From positions 1 through 6,223 of the forward strand of contig CANJKY010000243.1 in assembly GCA_947474875.1 (NCBI GenBank): 6,223 nt of DNA, given 5' to 3'. Positions 4,964 to 6,223 of the stretch are shown one piece after another (positions within the stretch are counted from its first letter, which is position 1; every line of letters starts with the position of its first letter). Origin of the DNA: Gemmataceae bacterium. Lineage in GTDB: Bacteria > Planctomycetota > Planctomycetia > Gemmatales > Gemmataceae. The position numbers and the translations under genes were made by a program. Below the pieces are notes generated by a model. It made no database searches, had not been told where the DNA came from, and saw nothing but the letters and a program-made list of their open reading frames with translations.

Positions 4964-6205
4964 TCAACCCGATTGCGACCGATCCTTCGGCCAAAACAGT
5001 AACACCGCGACCAGCGCCGCCACAGCCGGCACCCACGCCACGCTCAGCACCCGCACGTGCCCGCCGGCCCAGTCGCTGAACGCCCCCTGCACCCAGTACA
5101 GCCCGGCCAGGTACAGCGAGTTGATGCACCCGAGCGTGCCGGTGATCTTCCCCTGGTTCGCCCCGGAGATTTCCTGGCTGAGCGCGAAGTAGGTGGCGAA
5201 CAGGCCCAGCCCGCCGAACCCGGTGAGCAGCACGATCGGCTCCAGCCAGCCCGGTCCGGCGACCGGTAGGGCGGCCGACGCCATCACGAACAGCACCCCG
5301 AACGCGAACACCCACATGCGGCTGGCGTGCAGCGGCAGCCCGGCCCGCCGCAGCCCGACAACCACGAACCCGACCAGCCACGAGCCGACGTCGGCGACGA
5401 CGAAGTACAGGGTGTTGAACCGCAGGCTCTGCTCCGGGGCGTACCCGTGGTCCTCCCGCAGGTGCAACGGCAGCCACACGCGGAACGTGTGCCAGCAGGT
5501 GTTCACCCCGATGATGACCGCCACCAGCACCCAGAACCGGCGGTCGCGGAACACGGCGGCGAACGGCTCCCGCCGGGCGTTCGAGGCCGCCGGCTCGTCC
5601 GCCAGTACCCGCCGCGGCACGGTACACCACCACAGCAGCACCCACCCGAACCCGATCAGCCCGATGATCCGGAACGGCAGCCGCCAGGCGGTCGGGTCGC
5701 CCGCCCACCACAGGCACAGGGCGATCACCGGCGGGGTGACGATCGCCCCCAGCCCGGTGCCGCTCTGGAAGACGGAGTTGCCCAGCGACCGCTCGTCACG
5801 GGTCATCACCTGCCGCACGGTGCGGATGCCACACGGCCAGTTGCCCGCCTCGAACACGCCGAGCATCATGCGGCAGCCGAACACCGCCCAGTAGCCGTCG
5901 GCGTACCCGGTGAGGACCCCGGCGGCACTCCACCCGATCACTGCCACCGGGTACACCTGCCGCACGCCGTACCGATCGACGATCACCCCGAACAGCACCG
6001 CCCCGACGCCGAACGCCACCTGGAACCCACTCTCCAGGATGTCGTAGGGGGTGTTCGCGATGCGGAACTCCTGCTTGATCTCCTTCGACAACTGGTTCAG
6101 GGCGATGCGGTCCATGTAGTTCAGGGTGGTGGCCAGCAGCAGCACGCCGCACACCCACCACCGCCACGCGGACGCTCGGCCGGTCACTTCGGTCGGGGCA
6201 ATCAT
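4964..6205 (-). CDS. MFS transporter, ACS (anion:cation symporter) type
   Basis: This encodes a 413-residue, 12-helix inner-membrane permease. Signatures of the ACS branch, which carries hexuronates, sugar acids, tartrate, phthalate and similar organic anions, are LNYMDR in helix 1 (28-33), the helix 2-3 loop GVIVDRYGVRQ (73-83), and the helix 4-5 stretch RMMLGVFEAGNWPCGIRTV (112-130), followed by RDERSLGNSVFQSGTGLGAIVTPP (136-159). A hydrophilic central loop (about 195-222) separates the two six-helix halves, and helices 7-12 run to about residue 405. Length is typical. I chose the ATG at 6203-6205, preceded by GGGGGA about five bases away; the adjacent GTG at 6206-6208 would only add one residue. 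Substrate cannot be read from sequence. Followed on the same strand, after 105 bp, by the SDR-fold gene and then MmgE/PrpD, so a carboxylate or sugar-acid substrate is plausible. Confidence 0.92.
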   Translation of the reverse strand: MIAPTEVTGRASAWRWWVCGVLLLATTLNYMDRIALNQLSKEIKQEFRIANTPYDILESGFQVAFGVGAVLFGVIVDRYGVRQVYPVAVIGWSAAGVLTGYADGYWAVFGCRMMLGVFEAGNWPCGIRTVRQVMTRDERSLGNSVFQSGTGLGAIVTPPVIALCLWWAGDPTAWRLPFRIIGLIGFGWVLLWWCTVPRRVLADEPAASNARREPFAAVFRDRRFWVLVAVIIGVNTCWHTFRVWLPLHLREDHGYAPEQSLRFNTLYFVVADVGSWLVGFVVVGLRRAGLPLHASRMWVFAFGVLFVMASAALPVAGPGWLEPIVLLTGFGGLGLFATYFALSQEISGANQGKITGTLGCINSLYLAGLYWVQGAFSDWAGGHVRVLSVAWVPAVAALVAVLLFWPKDRSQSG

Positions 6206-6223
6206 CACTTCCCCCGCGGGAGG

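Noticed and set aside
4437..5717. A 426-codon minus-strand frame spanning the MFS-SDR gap
   Set aside because: It is out of frame with both real genes, and its product is Arg/Gly/Ala-rich without domains. It does not represent a fusion or frameshift, since both real frames are complete.
1..6223. A CRISPR array, transposase, phage or defence island
   Set aside because: No regularly spaced direct repeats and no matching protein motifs; all six long genes belong to metabolic, transport or cell-surface families.

Overview
The window is a GC-rich, densely coding stretch of bacterial chromosome. The best clue to its origin is the gene at 1531-2490. It encodes a DUF1559/SBP_bac_10 protein with a prepilin-type N-terminus and a C-terminal H-x9-DG motif, a family hugely expanded in Planctomycetota. 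Together with the strong G/C third-position bias this points to a planctomycete, probably a Gemmata-like lineage; the lineage is an inference.

Layout: a C-homopolymer-rich tract (1-49) and a 10-bp hairpin (50-72) lie downstream of a small [2Fe-2S] ferredoxin gene (78-428, minus). That gene is divergent from a pirin/YhhW-type bicupin gene (578-1267, plus) ending in a hairpin terminator candidate. A 263-bp gap rich in inverted repeats precedes the DUF1559 pseudopilin-like gene (1531-2490, plus). This converges on an MmgE/PrpD-family gene (2555-3925, minus), and the 64-bp gap between them is almost entirely a perfect 24-bp-arm inverted repeat. Upstream of the MmgE/PrpD gene, a second, unrelated double-hairpin palindrome (3953-4014) separates it from an RmlD-like SDR/epimerase-fold gene (4022-4858, minus). 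An ACS-type MFS transporter gene follows (4964-6205, minus), complete apart from its upstream region.

The three minus-strand genes run transporter, then NAD(P)-fold protein, then MmgE/PrpD dehydratase-like protein. That would suit a small module for uptake and catabolism of an organic or sugar acid, but the 105- and 96-bp gaps and the intervening palindrome make a single transcript uncertain. The ferredoxin and pirin genes share one divergent control region; no functional link between them is proven.

I found no defence system, CRISPR array, transposase, tRNA or rRNA. The features most worth a second look are non-coding: two different BIME-like double palindromes bracketing the MmgE/PrpD gene, the G-quadruplex-prone tract after the ferredoxin gene, and the repeat-rich leader of the DUF1559 gene. 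The SDR-fold protein also lacks the usual YxxxK catalytic pair.
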